From Clostridia bacterium (GTDB taxonomy: Bacteria; Bacillota; Clostridia; TANB77; CAG-508), in NCBI GenBank assembly GCA_017528085.1, contig JAFXPH010000002.1:1-64000 (forward strand): 64,000 nucleotides of DNA, written 5' to 3'. This document shows positions 43,544-52,791 of this stretch, one piece after another (the stretch's first letter is position 1; every line of letters begins with the position of its first letter). The position numbers and the translations under genes are program-made. The notes beneath the pieces were generated by a model. The model did not search any database. It saw only the letters and a list, made by a program, of their open reading frames with translations, and was not told the DNA's origin.

Positions 43544-44024
43544 CTTTTTCTCCTTTATTTCTCTTTCTTATCCAAATACTTGTAATTATTACACCAACTA
43601 TAACTCCAAATGAATCAATAAGTACATCAAAGATGCTTCCATGTCTTGCAAAAACAAATAGTTGATGAACTTCATCTAAAGCTGCATACCAAATTCCAAG
43701 TCCTGATGCGATAAGAAGTTTATTTTTCTTTTTAAACTCATATGTATTTACTTCTAAATACATTAATATTCCGCCAATTGCATATTCGCTAAAATGTGCT
43801 AATTTTCTAACTATTGGTTCTGCTTTAGAAGCCATTTCAGCATTTCCGCCAAATATAAATAATGATACTTTATAGCTTAGTCCAGAAGATTCTTCTCCTG
43901 TTTGATTTGAAAAGCTATATACCACTACCGCCCATATTACAATAGCCAAGAATAATAGCCATCTTTTCTTTCTTAATTTTTTGTATTTTTCATCTTTATT
44001 TCTTTTTCTTGTTTCTTTTGACAT
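43512..44024 (-). CDS. VanZ-family membrane protein (first copy)
   Basis: 170 residues, four membrane helices (about 22-40, 78-98, 105-125, 140-158). Motifs VRKLAHFSEYAIGGILMYLEV and DEVHQLFVFARHGSIFDVLIDSFG are those of VanZ. A Lys/Arg-rich cytosolic N-terminus (MSKETRKRNKDEKYKKLRKK) is notable. Eleven bases after the RNHCP gene and overlapping the second VanZ copy. The two copies share the VanZ core but differ elsewhere, so the duplication is old. Confidence 0.88.
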   Translation of the reverse strand: MSKETRKRNKDEKYKKLRKKRWLLFLAIVIWAVVVYSFSNQTGEESSGLSYKVSLFIFGGNAEMASKAEPIVRKLAHFSEYAIGGILMYLEVNTYEFKKKNKLLIASGLGIWYAALDEVHQLFVFARHGSIFDVLIDSFGVIVGVIITSIWIRKRNKGEKVATKQSNNIN

Positions 44025-44035
44025 TTGTTTTTCCT

Positions 44036-44350
44036 TTAAATCATTGGATTTGCACTTAATTTTAAAATTAAATCATAATTGTCATCTTCAGCTGCTTTAT
44101 TCTTTCTTATAGCTCCACACTTTTGACATTTATATATAATCATGTATCCTTTTTTACTATTTGGTTCGATTCCCACTGGAACTAAGTCACCCATGCAATC
44201 TGATGCTCGATCTCCTGGATTAATATCAACATGTTTAGAGTATAAACATTTATTACAATGATCTCTACATGAGTATCCAAGCTTTGGAACTAAAGCTCCA
44301 CAGTGTGAACATTTAAATTCTTCATCAATTACAGTAAATTGTTTTCCCAT
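44036..44350 (-). CDS. RNHCP-domain zinc-ribbon protein
   Basis: 104 residues from ATG 44350, which follows AGAGGTAAT; the longer frame to 44377 starts inside a terminator stem. Two CxxC pairs (FKCSHCGA and YKCQKCGA) frame the family core SCRDHCNKCLYSKHVDINPG followed by DRASDC. The RNHCP family is small and of unknown role; a zinc-ribbon binding nucleic acid is likely. First gene of a unit with two VanZ-like genes and argS. Its ribosome site follows straight after the U-tract of the upstream kinase terminator. Confidence 0.85.
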   Translation of the reverse strand: MGKQFTVIDEEFKCSHCGALVPKLGYSCRDHCNKCLYSKHVDINPGDRASDCMGDLVPVGIEPNSKKGYMIIYKCQKCGAIRKNKAAEDDNYDLILKLSANPMI

Positions 44351-44371
44351 ATTACCTCTTTTATAAAAATA

Positions 44372-44391
44372 GGGCATAATTATATATGCCC
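44372..44391 (-). terminator. Terminator of the kinase gene, abutting the RNHCP ribosome site
   Basis: GGGCATA/TATGCCC stem followed on minus by TATTTTTAT and then AGAGG. Confidence 0.85.
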
Positions 44392-44403
44392 TTTTAAAAA
44401 ATT

Positions 44404-46041
44404 CTAATCATCAAATATACTTCCACCAATAAATTCACGAAGTAGTGAATTATTAGGAATTAGATCTTTATTTAAATCACCAAAACACTTAAGCATAGCG
44501 ATTAAACGTCTTGCTTCGCTATATTCTTTTTCAGTATCTGGTATTTCCTCTAAAAGTGGAATACAAATATCTTTTAATACTGCAAGTTCATATACAATTG
44601 AAGAATTAAACATCGCATCTGCTTCTTCTTGATATGGATATATGTATTTTTGCTCTCCACGGTTAACTGAATACCACATTTGAAGAGTACGAAGTGCAGT
44701 ATAACCTCTAAATTGGTAATCTCTTGCAATTCTTCTTATTAATCTTGTATCAGTTGTAGAAATTCTGTTGAAGTAATCAATATTTAATACTGTTAAATCA
44801 CTAATATAAACCTTGAATTTGTTTTCCTTAGGAATATGACTAGTTAGTTTATCATTTAAGCAATGAATACCTTCAACTATCAATACTTCATCTGGATTTA
44901 ATTTTAGAGTATTTCCTAAATATTGTTTATGACCAGTTGAGAAATTAAATGTAGGAAGTTTTACTTCTTTTCCAGCAAGTAAATCTACTAATTGTTCATT
45001 TAATAGTTCTAGATCTAATGCTTCAATACATTCAAAATCATAATTGCCATGTTCGTCTTTAGGATTATCTTCTCTTTCAACAAAATAATTATCTACTGAT
45101 ATTGTAACTGGTTTAATACCATGTACACGAAGTGCCATTCCAAGTTTTTTTGCAAGTGTTGTCTTACCTGAAGAACTTGGTCCAGCGATTAATATCATTT
45201 TTACATTTCTTCTATCACGAATTTTTTGAGCAATCTCAGCTATTTTCTTTTCATGAAGTGCTTCAGAAAATAGAATTAAATCTTTTTCTTTTCCTTCTTT
45301 TAATTGTTTATTTAATCTATATACTGTATTTATTTTTAATAATCTATAGATTTCTTCATATTCATCCATAGCAGCCATATACTTCTTAGAGAAAGTATTT
45401 GGTTTAACTATTTCTCCAGTTGTTTTATCTGGATATTTTACTAAGAATCCATTTCTATATTTTGCCAAATCAAACTTCTTAGCAAAACCTGTAGAAATTG
45501 GCATAGTGCCATAGAAATAATTATAGAAGTCTTCACAATAATATAAAGATACTTTTTCTTTATCAATATCTACTTGAAGTCTTCCACGAAGTGTAGCTTC
45601 TTTTTTATAGAACTCTTCTGCTTCTTCTTTTGTCATAGAGATTTTTCTAATGTCTATATCTTGATCAATGATCTCTTGCATTCTTCTTTTAACATTTGCA
45701 ATCATCTCTTCAGTTACTTCCATGTTATCTATTTCACAATACATAGCATTAGTTAATTGATAGTTAACTGTAAGAAGTGCTTGAGGATATGTCTCTAAGA
45801 ATGCTTTACTCATTATATAAAGAATACCTCTTATATAAATTGTTCTACCATCTTTATCATTTATATCAAAAAATTCTATTTCACCATCTTTATTAAGTTT
45901 ATGTTTTAAAGAACAAACTTTGTTGTGATATCTACATGCTAATACTTCACCAGGAAAGTTTGCTATTTCATCTTTGAATCCTTCTCTTATTTCAACATCT
46001 TCATCAAAATTGTACTCTTTGTTATTATAAATAATTTTCAT
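44404..46041 (-). CDS. Uridine-kinase-like nucleoside kinase with threonyl-tRNA-synthetase-like N-terminus
   Basis: 545 residues. N-terminal part (about 1-240) resembles the TGS and second-additional domain of ThrRS (EEAEEFYKKEATLRGRLQ, YYCEDFYNYFYGTMP). The C-terminal half is a P-loop kinase: [19 protein letters not shown] (Walker A about 286-294), VDNYFVEREDNP, NFSTGHKQYLG, LIVEGIHCLN and RLIRRIARDYQFRGYTA, characteristic of the phosphoribulokinase/uridine kinase family. This fused architecture is common in Firmicutes and Bacteroidota and annotated as nucleoside kinase. Substrate not proven. It lies 25 bases after the small membrane protein gene and shares its promoter. Confidence 0.9.
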   Translation of the reverse strand: MKIIYNNKEYNFDEDVEIREGFKDEIANFPGEVLACRYHNKVCSLKHKLNKDGEIEFFDINDKDGRTIYIRGILYIMSKAFLETYPQALLTVNYQLTNAMYCEIDNMEVTEEMIANVKRRMQEIIDQDIDIRKISMTKEEAEEFYKKEATLRGRLQVDIDKEKVSLYYCEDFYNYFYGTMPISTGFAKKFDLAKYRNGFLVKYPDKTTGEIVKPNTFSKKYMAAMDEYEEIYRLLKINTVYRLNKQLKEGKEKDLILFSEALHEKKIAEIAQKIRDRRNVKMILIAGPSSSGKTTLAKKLGMALRVHGIKPVTISVDNYFVEREDNPKDEHGNYDFECIEALDLELLNEQLVDLLAGKEVKLPTFNFSTGHKQYLGNTLKLNPDEVLIVEGIHCLNDKLTSHIPKENKFKVYISDLTVLNIDYFNRISTTDTRLIRRIARDYQFRGYTALRTLQMWYSVNRGEQKYIYPYQEEADAMFNSSIVYELAVLKDICIPLLEEIPDTEKEYSEARRLIAMLKCFGDLNKDLIPNNSLLREFIGGSIFDD

Positions 46042-46066
46042 ATGTTTACCTTTCTAATACGATTTA

Positions 46067-46255
46067 CTAAAAATTAAAGTAAATCAAAAATCCACCGATA
46101 ATAAGCAATATCGTTCCAATTACTTTTACAGTATTTGTTACATCATTACTTTCACCAAGGCTAAAATACTTTTTTACTATCGGTCTTGCATCATATACTA
46201 ATTTAATTCCGAATAGCAGCGAAGCTATTCCAATAAATAATAAAAAGTTACTCAT
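46067..46255 (-). CDS. Small two-helix membrane protein, 62 residues
   Basis: Two hydrophobic helices (about 3-19 FLLFIGIASLLFGIKLV and 42-61 VKVIGTILLIIGGFLIYF) joined by a polar loop. No family recognised. It is first in a unit with the nucleoside kinase, behind a strong promoter (46302-46330). Start ATG follows AAAGGATGTAAAA. Confidence 0.75.
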   Translation of the reverse strand: MSNFLLFIGIASLLFGIKLVYDARPIVKKYFSLGESNDVTNTVKVIGTILLIIGGFLIYFNF

Positions 46256-46301
46256 TTTTACATCCTTTTTTATTGCTTATATCTTTTAAAACAGTATCAA
46301 T

Positions 46302-46330
46302 ATTTTATTATGTTTCGAGGTTTTTGTCAA
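46302..46330 (-). promoter_or_regulatory. Promoter of the small membrane protein-kinase unit
   Basis: TTGACA (46325-46330), 17-base spacer, TAAAAT (46302-46307). Confidence 0.8.
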
Positions 46331-46388
46331 CCAATTTGACTGTTTTAGTAAACCTTAAAACCCTCTATTTTAAAGCAAAAAATAATAT

Positions 46389-46427
46389 GGCATCTAAAAT
46401 TCACTTAAAAATCACATTTTAGATGCC
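46389..46427 (-). terminator. Terminator of recG
   Basis: GGCATCTAAAAT/ATTTTAGATGCC 12-base stem with a 15-base loop, followed on minus by ATATTATTTTTT. Confidence 0.88.
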
Positions 46428-46436
46428 ACTCAAATC

Positions 46437-48485
46437 TTAAATTTCAAGTCTATCTTTAAATTTGCTATTAACCATCTGTCTTAATAATTTGTTTTTATCC
46501 TTTTTAAGTAATGGATCATCAGAAATAATTTCCATAGCAAATCCTTGAATACCTTTTAATAAATCAATATCTTCGAAAAGGTTAGCTATTTTAAATTCTG
46601 GTATACCATGTTGTTTAGTTCCAAAGAATTCTCCAGAACCACGTAGTTCTAAGTCTTTTTCTGAAATTACAAATCCATCATTTGTACTAGAAATTACTTT
46701 CATCCTTTCTCTTATAATAGGAGAAGAACCTTTATATTTTAAAATACAATATGATTGATATTTACCACGTCCAACTCTACCTCTTAATTGGTGCAGCTGA
46801 GCTAAGCCAAATCTTTCAGCATTTTGGATAACCATTATGTTTGCATTTGGAACGTTAACACCAACTTCAATAACAGTTGTTGATATTAAAATATCAATTT
46901 CTCCACTTTTGAATTTTTCCATAATAGCATCTTTTTCTTTTGTTTTCATCTTACCATGAAGATATTCAACTCTATATTTACTAAAGACATTATTCTTATA
47001 ATTTTCAAAAGTTTCCATTACTGATTTTGCATCAATATCTTCATTTTCTTCAACTAAAGGACATACTATGTATGCTTGTCTTCCTTCATCAATATTTTTG
47101 CATATGAAGTTATTGATTCTTGCTTCCATCTTTCCATCAACTGCATAAGTCTCAATTGGTTTTCTATTTGGTGGAAGTTCATCTATAATTGATATATCAA
47201 GATCTCCATATAGAATTAAAGCTAAAGTTCTTGGTATTGGAGTTGCTGTCATAACTAAAACATCAGGGTTACTTCCTTTTTTAGTTATAATTCCTCTTTG
47301 TCTTACACCGAATCTGTGTTGCTCATCAGTTACAACTAATCCCAAATTCTTAAATACAACATTTTCTTCTAAAAGAGCATGTGTACCAATTAGAATATCT
47401 ATTTCACCTTTAGCGAGTTTCTCTATTATTTCTTCTTTTTTCTTCTTTGGAATACCACTAATTAGAAGTTCACATTTAATTCCAGTATCACCTAATATTT
47501 CATTAAAAGTTTCTAAGTGCTGACTTGCAAGAATAGCAGTTGGTGCCATAATAGTTGCTTGATAACCACTTTTAACAGCTTTATATGCAGCAATTAATGC
47601 AATTACAGTTTTACCAGAACCAACATCACCTTGAAGTAATCTATTCATAGGCTTATCTGATTCCATATCTTTATCGATTTCTTCTAATACTCTTAATTGA
47701 GCTCCTGTTAATTTAAATGGTAGTTTATCTATTATGTCACTAAACTTAGCATCTTTATCAAACTGAATGCCTTTTTTAGTTTCTTGATATTTGTTTTTAA
47801 TTGCTAAAAGTGCAAGTTGCATAGAAAGAAGTTCTTCAAATACTAATCTCTTTCTTGCTTTAGAAAATGATTCAAAATCATCTGGAAAATGTATTTGCTT
47901 AATAGCAGTGTTTATATCATATAATGAATATTTTTCTAAAATATAATCAGGAATAGTTTCATCTAAATTGCCATCTGTTATCTTTAATCCTTCTTCAATA
48001 ACCTTTCTAATTGCATTTTGAGATAAGTTTTGAGTTAAAGGATATATAGGAACTATTCTACCAGTACTATTTACTTTTTCTTCTTCCTCAAATACTGGTG
48101 ACATCATTTCAACTCTAGTTCCTCTTAGAGTTGCTTTACCATAGAATTTATATCTTACATTTGGCTTAAACTGACTTTTTAGGTATGGTTGATTATACCA
48201 TGTAATTAAACATGATCCAGTTTCATCACGAACAATAAGCTTACAGATAAGAAGATTTTTTCTAATTCTTACTTCATTCATTCTACCAACAGGATAACCA
48301 CTGATTAATACTTCTTCTCCATCTTGTACATCAGCAATTACTCTTGGCTTACTTCTATCTTCGTATGTTCTTGGAAAATATGTTATTAAATCACCTAGAG
48401 TTTTAATTTCTAGTTTATTTAATAATTTTACTCTACTTGGTCCAACACCTTTTACGTATTGGATGTCTTTATTTAAATCAACCAT
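46437..48485 (-). CDS. recG: ATP-dependent DNA helicase RecG
   Basis: 682 residues. N-terminal wedge/OB domain (about 50-150; KNLLICKLIVRDETGSCLIT), then superfamily 2 helicase motifs: Walker A LLQGDVGSGKT at about 284-294, motif II DEQH in VVTDEQHRFGVRQRG, TATPIPRTL, and VGVNVPNANIMVIQNAERFG followed by QLHQLRGRVGRG. It remodels stalled replication forks. It follows scpA, whose terminator ends just before an extended -10 (TGATATAAT near 48513-48521) that can serve recG. Confidence 0.98.
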   Translation of the reverse strand: MVDLNKDIQYVKGVGPSRVKLLNKLEIKTLGDLITYFPRTYEDRSKPRVIADVQDGEEVLISGYPVGRMNEVRIRKNLLICKLIVRDETGSCLITWYNQPYLKSQFKPNVRYKFYGKATLRGTRVEMMSPVFEEEEKVNSTGRIVPIYPLTQNLSQNAIRKVIEEGLKITDGNLDETIPDYILEKYSLYDINTAIKQIHFPDDFESFSKARKRLVFEELLSMQLALLAIKNKYQETKKGIQFDKDAKFSDIIDKLPFKLTGAQLRVLEEIDKDMESDKPMNRLLQGDVGSGKTVIALIAAYKAVKSGYQATIMAPTAILASQHLETFNEILGDTGIKCELLISGIPKKKKEEIIEKLAKGEIDILIGTHALLEENVVFKNLGLVVTDEQHRFGVRQRGIITKKGSNPDVLVMTATPIPRTLALILYGDLDISIIDELPPNRKPIETYAVDGKMEARINNFICKNIDEGRQAYIVCPLVEENEDIDAKSVMETFENYKNNVFSKYRVEYLHGKMKTKEKDAIMEKFKSGEIDILISTTVIEVGVNVPNANIMVIQNAERFGLAQLHQLRGRVGRGKYQSYCILKYKGSSPIIRERMKVISSTNDGFVISEKDLELRGSGEFFGTKQHGIPEFKIANLFEDIDLLKGIQGFAMEIISDDPLLKKDKNKLLRQMVNSKFKDRLEI

Positions 48486-48540
48486 TTTTTATTCCTTTAA
48501 TTTTTTTACTATTATATCATGTTTATTCTAAAATAAAAAT

Positions 48541-48562
48541 AAAGGAAGACTAATCTTCCTTT
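48541..48562 (-). terminator. Terminator of scpA overlapping its stop codon
   Basis: AAAGGAAGA/TCTTCCTTT stem; the scpA TAG lies in its loop, so the last codons form one arm. TATTTTTATTTT follows on minus. Confidence 0.88.
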
Positions 48563-49329
48563 ATTTCACCTTTATAGTTTTTACTTTTACTTACTACAAT
48601 GTCTCCGAATAGTTTTTCTTGTTCTGTAAGTACTTCACTTCTTCTACTTAATTCAAGTACTCCAGAAAAGGCAGTAACAACTTCTGCTTTAGATTTTTTA
48701 TTTATTGAATATAGCTTATTAAAAATAAATTTAGGCTTTTTAATAAACTGTTTAAATATTTCTTTAATCTTATCAGAAACTGAAAATACTTCATGAATAG
48801 CTATTTTATCAATATTCTTAGCATCCTCATTTACCTTATCATGAACTTTATTAATAAGTTCTCTATATCTTAAAACAATATCATCTTCTAATGAAAATGT
48901 TTGCTCTAAGATTTGTTTTGGAAGAACTATAGTCTCTTCTTGCTTGTAACATCTACCAGAATAATCTGCAATTCTTTCTCTAAATACTTTAGTAATTTCT
49001 TTATATCTTTTATACTCTAGTATTCTTGCTATAAGTTCTTCTTCAGTAAGCTCTGCTTCATCTTCTACTTGTTTTGGTAATAGTCTTTTAGACTTAAGTA
49101 GAAGCAATGTAGAAGCCATTACTAAAAACTCACTTGCTATTTCCATATTTAGTTTTTCTTGTTCATCTAGATACTCAATATATTGATCTGTTATATCAGA
49201 TATTTTTATATCATAAATATCCATTTTGTTTTTATCAATTAAAAAACAAAGTAGATCAAGTGGGCCTTCAAAGTTATCTAACTTTAATGAGTATTTACTA
49301 GACTCTACATTAAGTAAAGCATTAGCCAC
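48550..49329 (-). CDS. scpA: Segregation and condensation protein A
   Basis: 259 residues, the kleisin subunit of Smc-ScpAB that compacts and separates chromosomes. Hallmark start YSLKLDNFEGPLDLLCFLID, then KMDIYDIKISDITDQYIEYL and EFLVMASTLLLLKSKRLLP; winged-helix C-terminus (AEVVTAFSGVLELSRRSEVL...EKLFGDIVV). It begins at GTG, seven bases after the recX stop, so the two are coupled. scpB, usually next, is not here; recG follows instead. Confidence 0.95.
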   Translation of the reverse strand: MANALLNVESSKYSLKLDNFEGPLDLLCFLIDKNKMDIYDIKISDITDQYIEYLDEQEKLNMEIASEFLVMASTLLLLKSKRLLPKQVEDEAELTEEELIARILEYKRYKEITKVFRERIADYSGRCYKQEETIVLPKQILEQTFSLEDDIVLRYRELINKVHDKVNEDAKNIDKIAIHEVFSVSDKIKEIFKQFIKKPKFIFNKLYSINKKSKAEVVTAFSGVLELSRRSEVLTEQEKLFGDIVVSKSKNYKGEIKED

Positions 49330-49335
49330 CTTAAG

Positions 49336-49806
49336 TTATTCCTTTCCTTCATCTATTGCAATAGAAATAATTTCAGACATATAACCTCTCTTAAATAGAA
49401 GAGATTTAATGTCTTGTTCTTCCATAGAATTTATCTTTTTTCTAACAATGTTAGTCGCTGAACGCAACTCATATTCTAACATTATTTCTTTGTTTTTGCA
49501 AATATAATCATCTATAAGATTTTTGTTAACTCCTTTTTGTGAAAGCTTATATTCGATTTCTCTTATAGACATGTTTTTTAGAGCCATAAATTCATTTACA
49601 GCTCTTTCAATATACTCTGAATCATTTAAGTAGTTATTTTCTTTCATAAATTCAATGATGTCTTCTAATGTATTTTCATCTATCTCTTCTTGAAATTTTT
49701 CTCTTACTTCTTTTTCAGTTCTTTTCTTATAAAGAATATATTTAAGTACTTTATTTTTTAATTTGTCTATTTTTTCAAGTTCTTCTAAATTATTTGAATA
49801 TTCCAT
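49336..49806 (-). CDS. recX: Recombination regulator RecX
   Basis: 156 residues from ATG 49806, after AAGGAGAGAT; an earlier TTG at 49824 is inside the terminator tail. Three-helix repeats typical of RecX: VLKYILYKKRTEKEVREKF...IIEFMKENNYLNDSEYIERAVNEF, then MSIREIEYKLSQKGVNKNLI. RecX binds RecA filaments and modulates their activity. It sits directly after recA with a terminator between, as in many bacteria, so it should be made at a lower level by read-through. Confidence 0.92.
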   Translation of the reverse strand: MEYSNNLEELEKIDKLKNKVLKYILYKKRTEKEVREKFQEEIDENTLEDIIEFMKENNYLNDSEYIERAVNEFMALKNMSIREIEYKLSQKGVNKNLIDDYICKNKEIMLEYELRSATNIVRKKINSMEEQDIKSLLFKRGYMSEIISIAIDEGKE

Positions 49807-49824
49807 ATCTCTCCTTAAAAACAA

Positions 49825-49847
49825 AAGGCACGAATAATTCGTGCCTT
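49825..49847 (-). terminator. recA terminator, abutting the recX ribosome site
   Basis: AAGGCACGAA/TTCGTGCCTT stem followed on minus by TTGTTTTT and then AAGGAG of recX. Confidence 0.9.
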
Positions 49848-49856
49848 AATTATTTA

Positions 49857-50936
49857 TTATTCTTCTGGTTCTTCAAATTCATCTATATCTTCATCATCAT
49901 CTTCAGCATTTTTTGGAGAATCATCAGCTAAGGCATTTTCAAATGCTTTATTTGCATTATCTCTAATTACTTTTTCAACTTCACTAGCAATCTTTGGATT
50001 ATCTTCTAGATATTGTTTTACATTTTCTCTACCTTGACCAATCTTTTCTCCTTTGTAGCTAAACCAAGAACCACTCTTTTCAATAATATTTAATTCTACA
50101 GCTAAGTCTAAAATAGTTCCTGTCTTAGATATACCCTTACCATATACTATATCGAATTCTGCCTCTCTAAATGGAGGAGCAACTTTATTCTTAACTACTT
50201 TTACTCTAGTTCTACTTCCTAATACTTCACCATTTTGTTTAATGTTTTCTATTTTTCTAATATCCATTCTAACTGATGCATAATATTTTAATGCTCTACC
50301 ACCAGCAGTTGTTTCTGGATTACCAAACATAACTCCAACTTTTTCTCTTAATTGGTTAATAAAGATTATTACTGAATTTGATTTATTTATAGCACCAGCT
50401 AACTTACGTAAAGCTTGTGACATAAGTCTTGCTTGAAGACCAATATGAGAATCTCCCATGTCTCCATCAATTTCAGCCTTAGGAACTAATGCTGCAACAG
50501 AGTCAACAACTATAATATCGATTGCTCCACTTCTGATTAATGCTTCAGCTATTTCTAATGCTTGTTCTCCTGTATCTGGTTGAGAAACGATTAAGTTATC
50601 AATATCTACTCCAATTTTCTTAGCATATACTGGATCTAATGCATGCTCAGCATCAATAAATGCTGCTTCTCCACCATTCTTTTGAGCTTCTGCAATACAG
50701 TGTAAAGCAAGTGTTGTTTTACCAGATGATTCTGGACCATATATTTCAACAATTCTTCCTTTTGGAATACCACCAATACCTAATGCTATATCTAAGTTAA
50801 GTGCTCCTGTTGAAATTGCTTCTATATTTAGTGATTTATAATCACCTAATTTCATTACTGAACCTTTTCCAAATTGTTTTTCAATTTGACTCATTGCTGC
50901 ATCTAATGCTTTTCTCTTTTCTTGACTATCACTCAT
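49857..50936 (-). CDS. recA: Recombinase RecA
   Basis: 359 residues. Walker [12 protein letters not shown] at about 66-76, the Glu in [13 protein letters not shown], Walker [15 protein letters not shown]2 loop [21 protein letters not shown] and an acidic C-terminus. It carries out homologous recombination and activates LexA cleavage. Start ATG follows AAAGGAG. Promoter at 50998-51025 with a LexA-like box at 50980-50991. Confidence 0.99.
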   Translation of the reverse strand: MSDSQEKRKALDAAMSQIEKQFGKGSVMKLGDYKSLNIEAISTGALNLDIALGIGGIPKGRIVEIYGPESSGKTTLALHCIAEAQKNGGEAAFIDAEHALDPVYAKKIGVDIDNLIVSQPDTGEQALEIAEALIRSGAIDIIVVDSVAALVPKAEIDGDMGDSHIGLQARLMSQALRKLAGAINKSNSVIIFINQLREKVGVMFGNPETTAGGRALKYYASVRMDIRKIENIKQNGEVLGSRTRVKVVKNKVAPPFREAEFDIVYGKGISKTGTILDLAVELNIIEKSGSWFSYKGEKIGQGRENVKQYLEDNPKIASEVEKVIRDNANKAFENALADDSPKNAEDDDEDIDEFEEPEE

Positions 50937-50979
50937 TTTAAAATTCTCCTTTAATCTTTAAATAAAATATTTGTTCGTA

Positions 50980-50991
50980 GAACTCATGTTT
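50980..50991 (-). promoter_or_regulatory. Candidate LexA box at recA
   Basis: AAAC-ATGA-GTTC differs by one base from GAAC-N4-GTTC and sits just after the -10. A half site CGAAC follows at 50972-50977. Confidence 0.55.
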
Positions 50992-50997
50992 GCTTTA

Positions 50998-51025
50998 ATT
51001 ATATCTAATAGAAAAAATTTGTCAA
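50998..51025 (-). promoter_or_regulatory. recA promoter
   Basis: TTGACA (51020-51025), 16-base spacer, TATAAT (50998-51003). Confidence 0.85.
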
Positions 51026-51038
51026 TATGTTTTTGAAA

Positions 51039-51053
51039 AAAAGTAAAACTTTT
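51039..51053 (-). terminator. Weak AT-only terminator of the solute-binding protein gene
   Basis: AAAAGT-TTT-ACTTTT followed on minus by TTTC; small and AT-only. Confidence 0.4.
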
Positions 51054-51059
51054 GTTTCA

Positions 51060-52670
51060 TTATTGTCTATACCATAACTCTATGTTTTGGTATAAATCAT
51101 AGCTATTAGGCATTATTGTACCTACTAAACTTTGAGTTGAAACAATAAGATCTGTTTCCCTATAAAGACCTATATAAGGAACTTCTTCCAAATAAATATC
51201 GAATAGTCTATTATAACTTTCAGCTAGTTCTTTTTTATCTGTTGTATCACTTGCATTATTTACAATATTTTTAGCTTCTTCATTTTCAAACCCAGCTAAA
51301 TTATTATCGCCAAAGAATGTTCTTAAATCTGGTGTAAATCCAGATTGTATTCCTACTATTGCCAAATCATATCTTCTCTGATTTAACAAATTATTATAAT
51401 AGTCTGCATTAGCTTGTTGTACATTTACTTTAATTCCAAAATTTGTACATTGCTCTGCTATATTTTCTGCAGCTCTTACTCTTAACTCATCATTATTATT
51501 TACTAATATAGTAAGTTCTAATCTTTGAGTTTTATAACCAAACTTTTTTTGCCATATATTATTTTTAAGTTCCCAACCATCTTCTAGTAATAATTGTGAA
51601 GCGTAATCTAAATTAGTTTCAACATTTAAGTCTCTAGTATACAGCCAACTACCATAATCAAGTGGGAAATTAGAAACAACATATCCAGCACCTAATACTG
51701 ATATCATATTGTTTTTATCTATCAAATAGCTAATTGCTTTTCTTACATTTGGACTTGCTAATAATTCATTTTGAGTATTTATAGCCATATAATCAAAATT
51801 ACGTGATTTGTATTCTATTCTAGTATATCCAATTGTACCTATATAATCTTCTGCATTATTAACTTTGATATTTAAGAAATCAATATCACCAGATTTAAAT
51901 GCATTATATACTTCACCCATAGTACCATACTTAGTAATAATTACTTCTTCTACCATAGGTTCTTTAGATTTATCATAGTAATAATCATTATAAGTTAATT
52001 TAATTTGATTATTTACAAGTTCATTTATTTTAAACTTACCAGTAGAAACTGGAGCTAAGTTCTTTTCTTCATCAGTAAAACTACTCTCTCCATAGTAAGC
52101 ACTACTCATTATTGGAAAAGTTAATTTATATTCAAAAAATGGATCATTCTCGCTTAAGAATATCTCTATTGTATGATCATCAATTAAATTAAGTGATATT
52201 ACACTCTTTAAATTCTCTTGATAAATTGATCTAAATTCACCACTTTTGATTTGATCAATTGTATATTTAACATCTTCTGAAGTAAAAGGTGTTCCATTTG
52301 ACCAATTAACATCTTTTCTTAAAGAAACTGTATAAACCACTCCTCTTTCTTCACTAATTTCTTTTGTAACACCAGTAGCTAAATCATACACAATTTCATA
52401 TGATGGACTCAAAGTAACTAGTGGTTCAAATATAATTTTAGATAGTTCATGTACATTTCTATTATTACTTATAATTGGATTAATAGTATCAAATTCAGCA
52501 ATAGCAAATCTTAAGTCTTTTTGAATGTTACTTGCAGTAGAAGTTTGATCTAAATCTTCTAGCGCTTCTTCTACAGTATCGTTCTTAGATAATACATATA
52601 AAGTTATACTTGCTAAGGCTATTAAAAATACTATAAATAGGTATTTAAATACGTTACCACCTTTATCCAT
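51060..52670 (-). CDS. Family 5 peptide-type solute-binding protein, membrane anchored
   Basis: 536 residues of the OppA/DppA/NikA type. The fold is recognisable from FDTINPIISNNRNVHELSKI, VYTVSLRKDVNWSNGTPFTS followed by EDVKYTID, and RKAISYLIDKNNMI. Binding proteins of this class deliver peptides or metals to an ABC importer. The N-terminus (FKYLFIVFLIALASITLYVL) has no lipobox Cys, so it is probably held by an uncleaved helix, which is unusual. No permease or ATPase gene is adjacent, so its partner lies elsewhere or it serves as a sensor. Own promoter at 52703-52731. Confidence 0.88.
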   Translation of the reverse strand: MDKGGNVFKYLFIVFLIALASITLYVLSKNDTVEEALEDLDQTSTASNIQKDLRFAIAEFDTINPIISNNRNVHELSKIIFEPLVTLSPSYEIVYDLATGVTKEISEERGVVYTVSLRKDVNWSNGTPFTSEDVKYTIDQIKSGEFRSIYQENLKSVISLNLIDDHTIEIFLSENDPFFEYKLTFPIMSSAYYGESSFTDEEKNLAPVSTGKFKINELVNNQIKLTYNDYYYDKSKEPMVEEVIITKYGTMGEVYNAFKSGDIDFLNIKVNNAEDYIGTIGYTRIEYKSRNFDYMAINTQNELLASPNVRKAISYLIDKNNMISVLGAGYVVSNFPLDYGSWLYTRDLNVETNLDYASQLLLEDGWELKNNIWQKKFGYKTQRLELTILVNNNDELRVRAAENIAEQCTNFGIKVNVQQANADYYNNLLNQRRYDLAIVGIQSGFTPDLRTFFGDNNLAGFENEEAKNIVNNASDTTDKKELAESYNRLFDIYLEEVPYIGLYRETDLIVSTQSLVGTIMPNSYDLYQNIELWYRQ

Positions 52671-52702
52671 ATCTTACTCCAAAACTAATTTTTTACGCTT
52701 TG

Positions 52703-52731
52703 ATAATATATCATCTTAGTCAATTTTTCAA
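52703..52731 (-). promoter_or_regulatory. Promoter of the solute-binding protein gene
   Basis: TTGAAA (52726-52731), 17-base spacer, TATTAT (52703-52708). Confidence 0.65.
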
Positions 52732-52750
52732 GTGATTTTAAGTTAAAAAA

Positions 52751-52778
52751 ATAAGGTAAAGTTTATACCTTACCTTAT
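52751..52778 (-). terminator. Terminator of ymdB
   Basis: ATAAGGTA/TACCTTAT stem with an internal loop, U7 on minus. Confidence 0.85.
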
Positions 52779-52791
52779 AAAAAAACATCTA

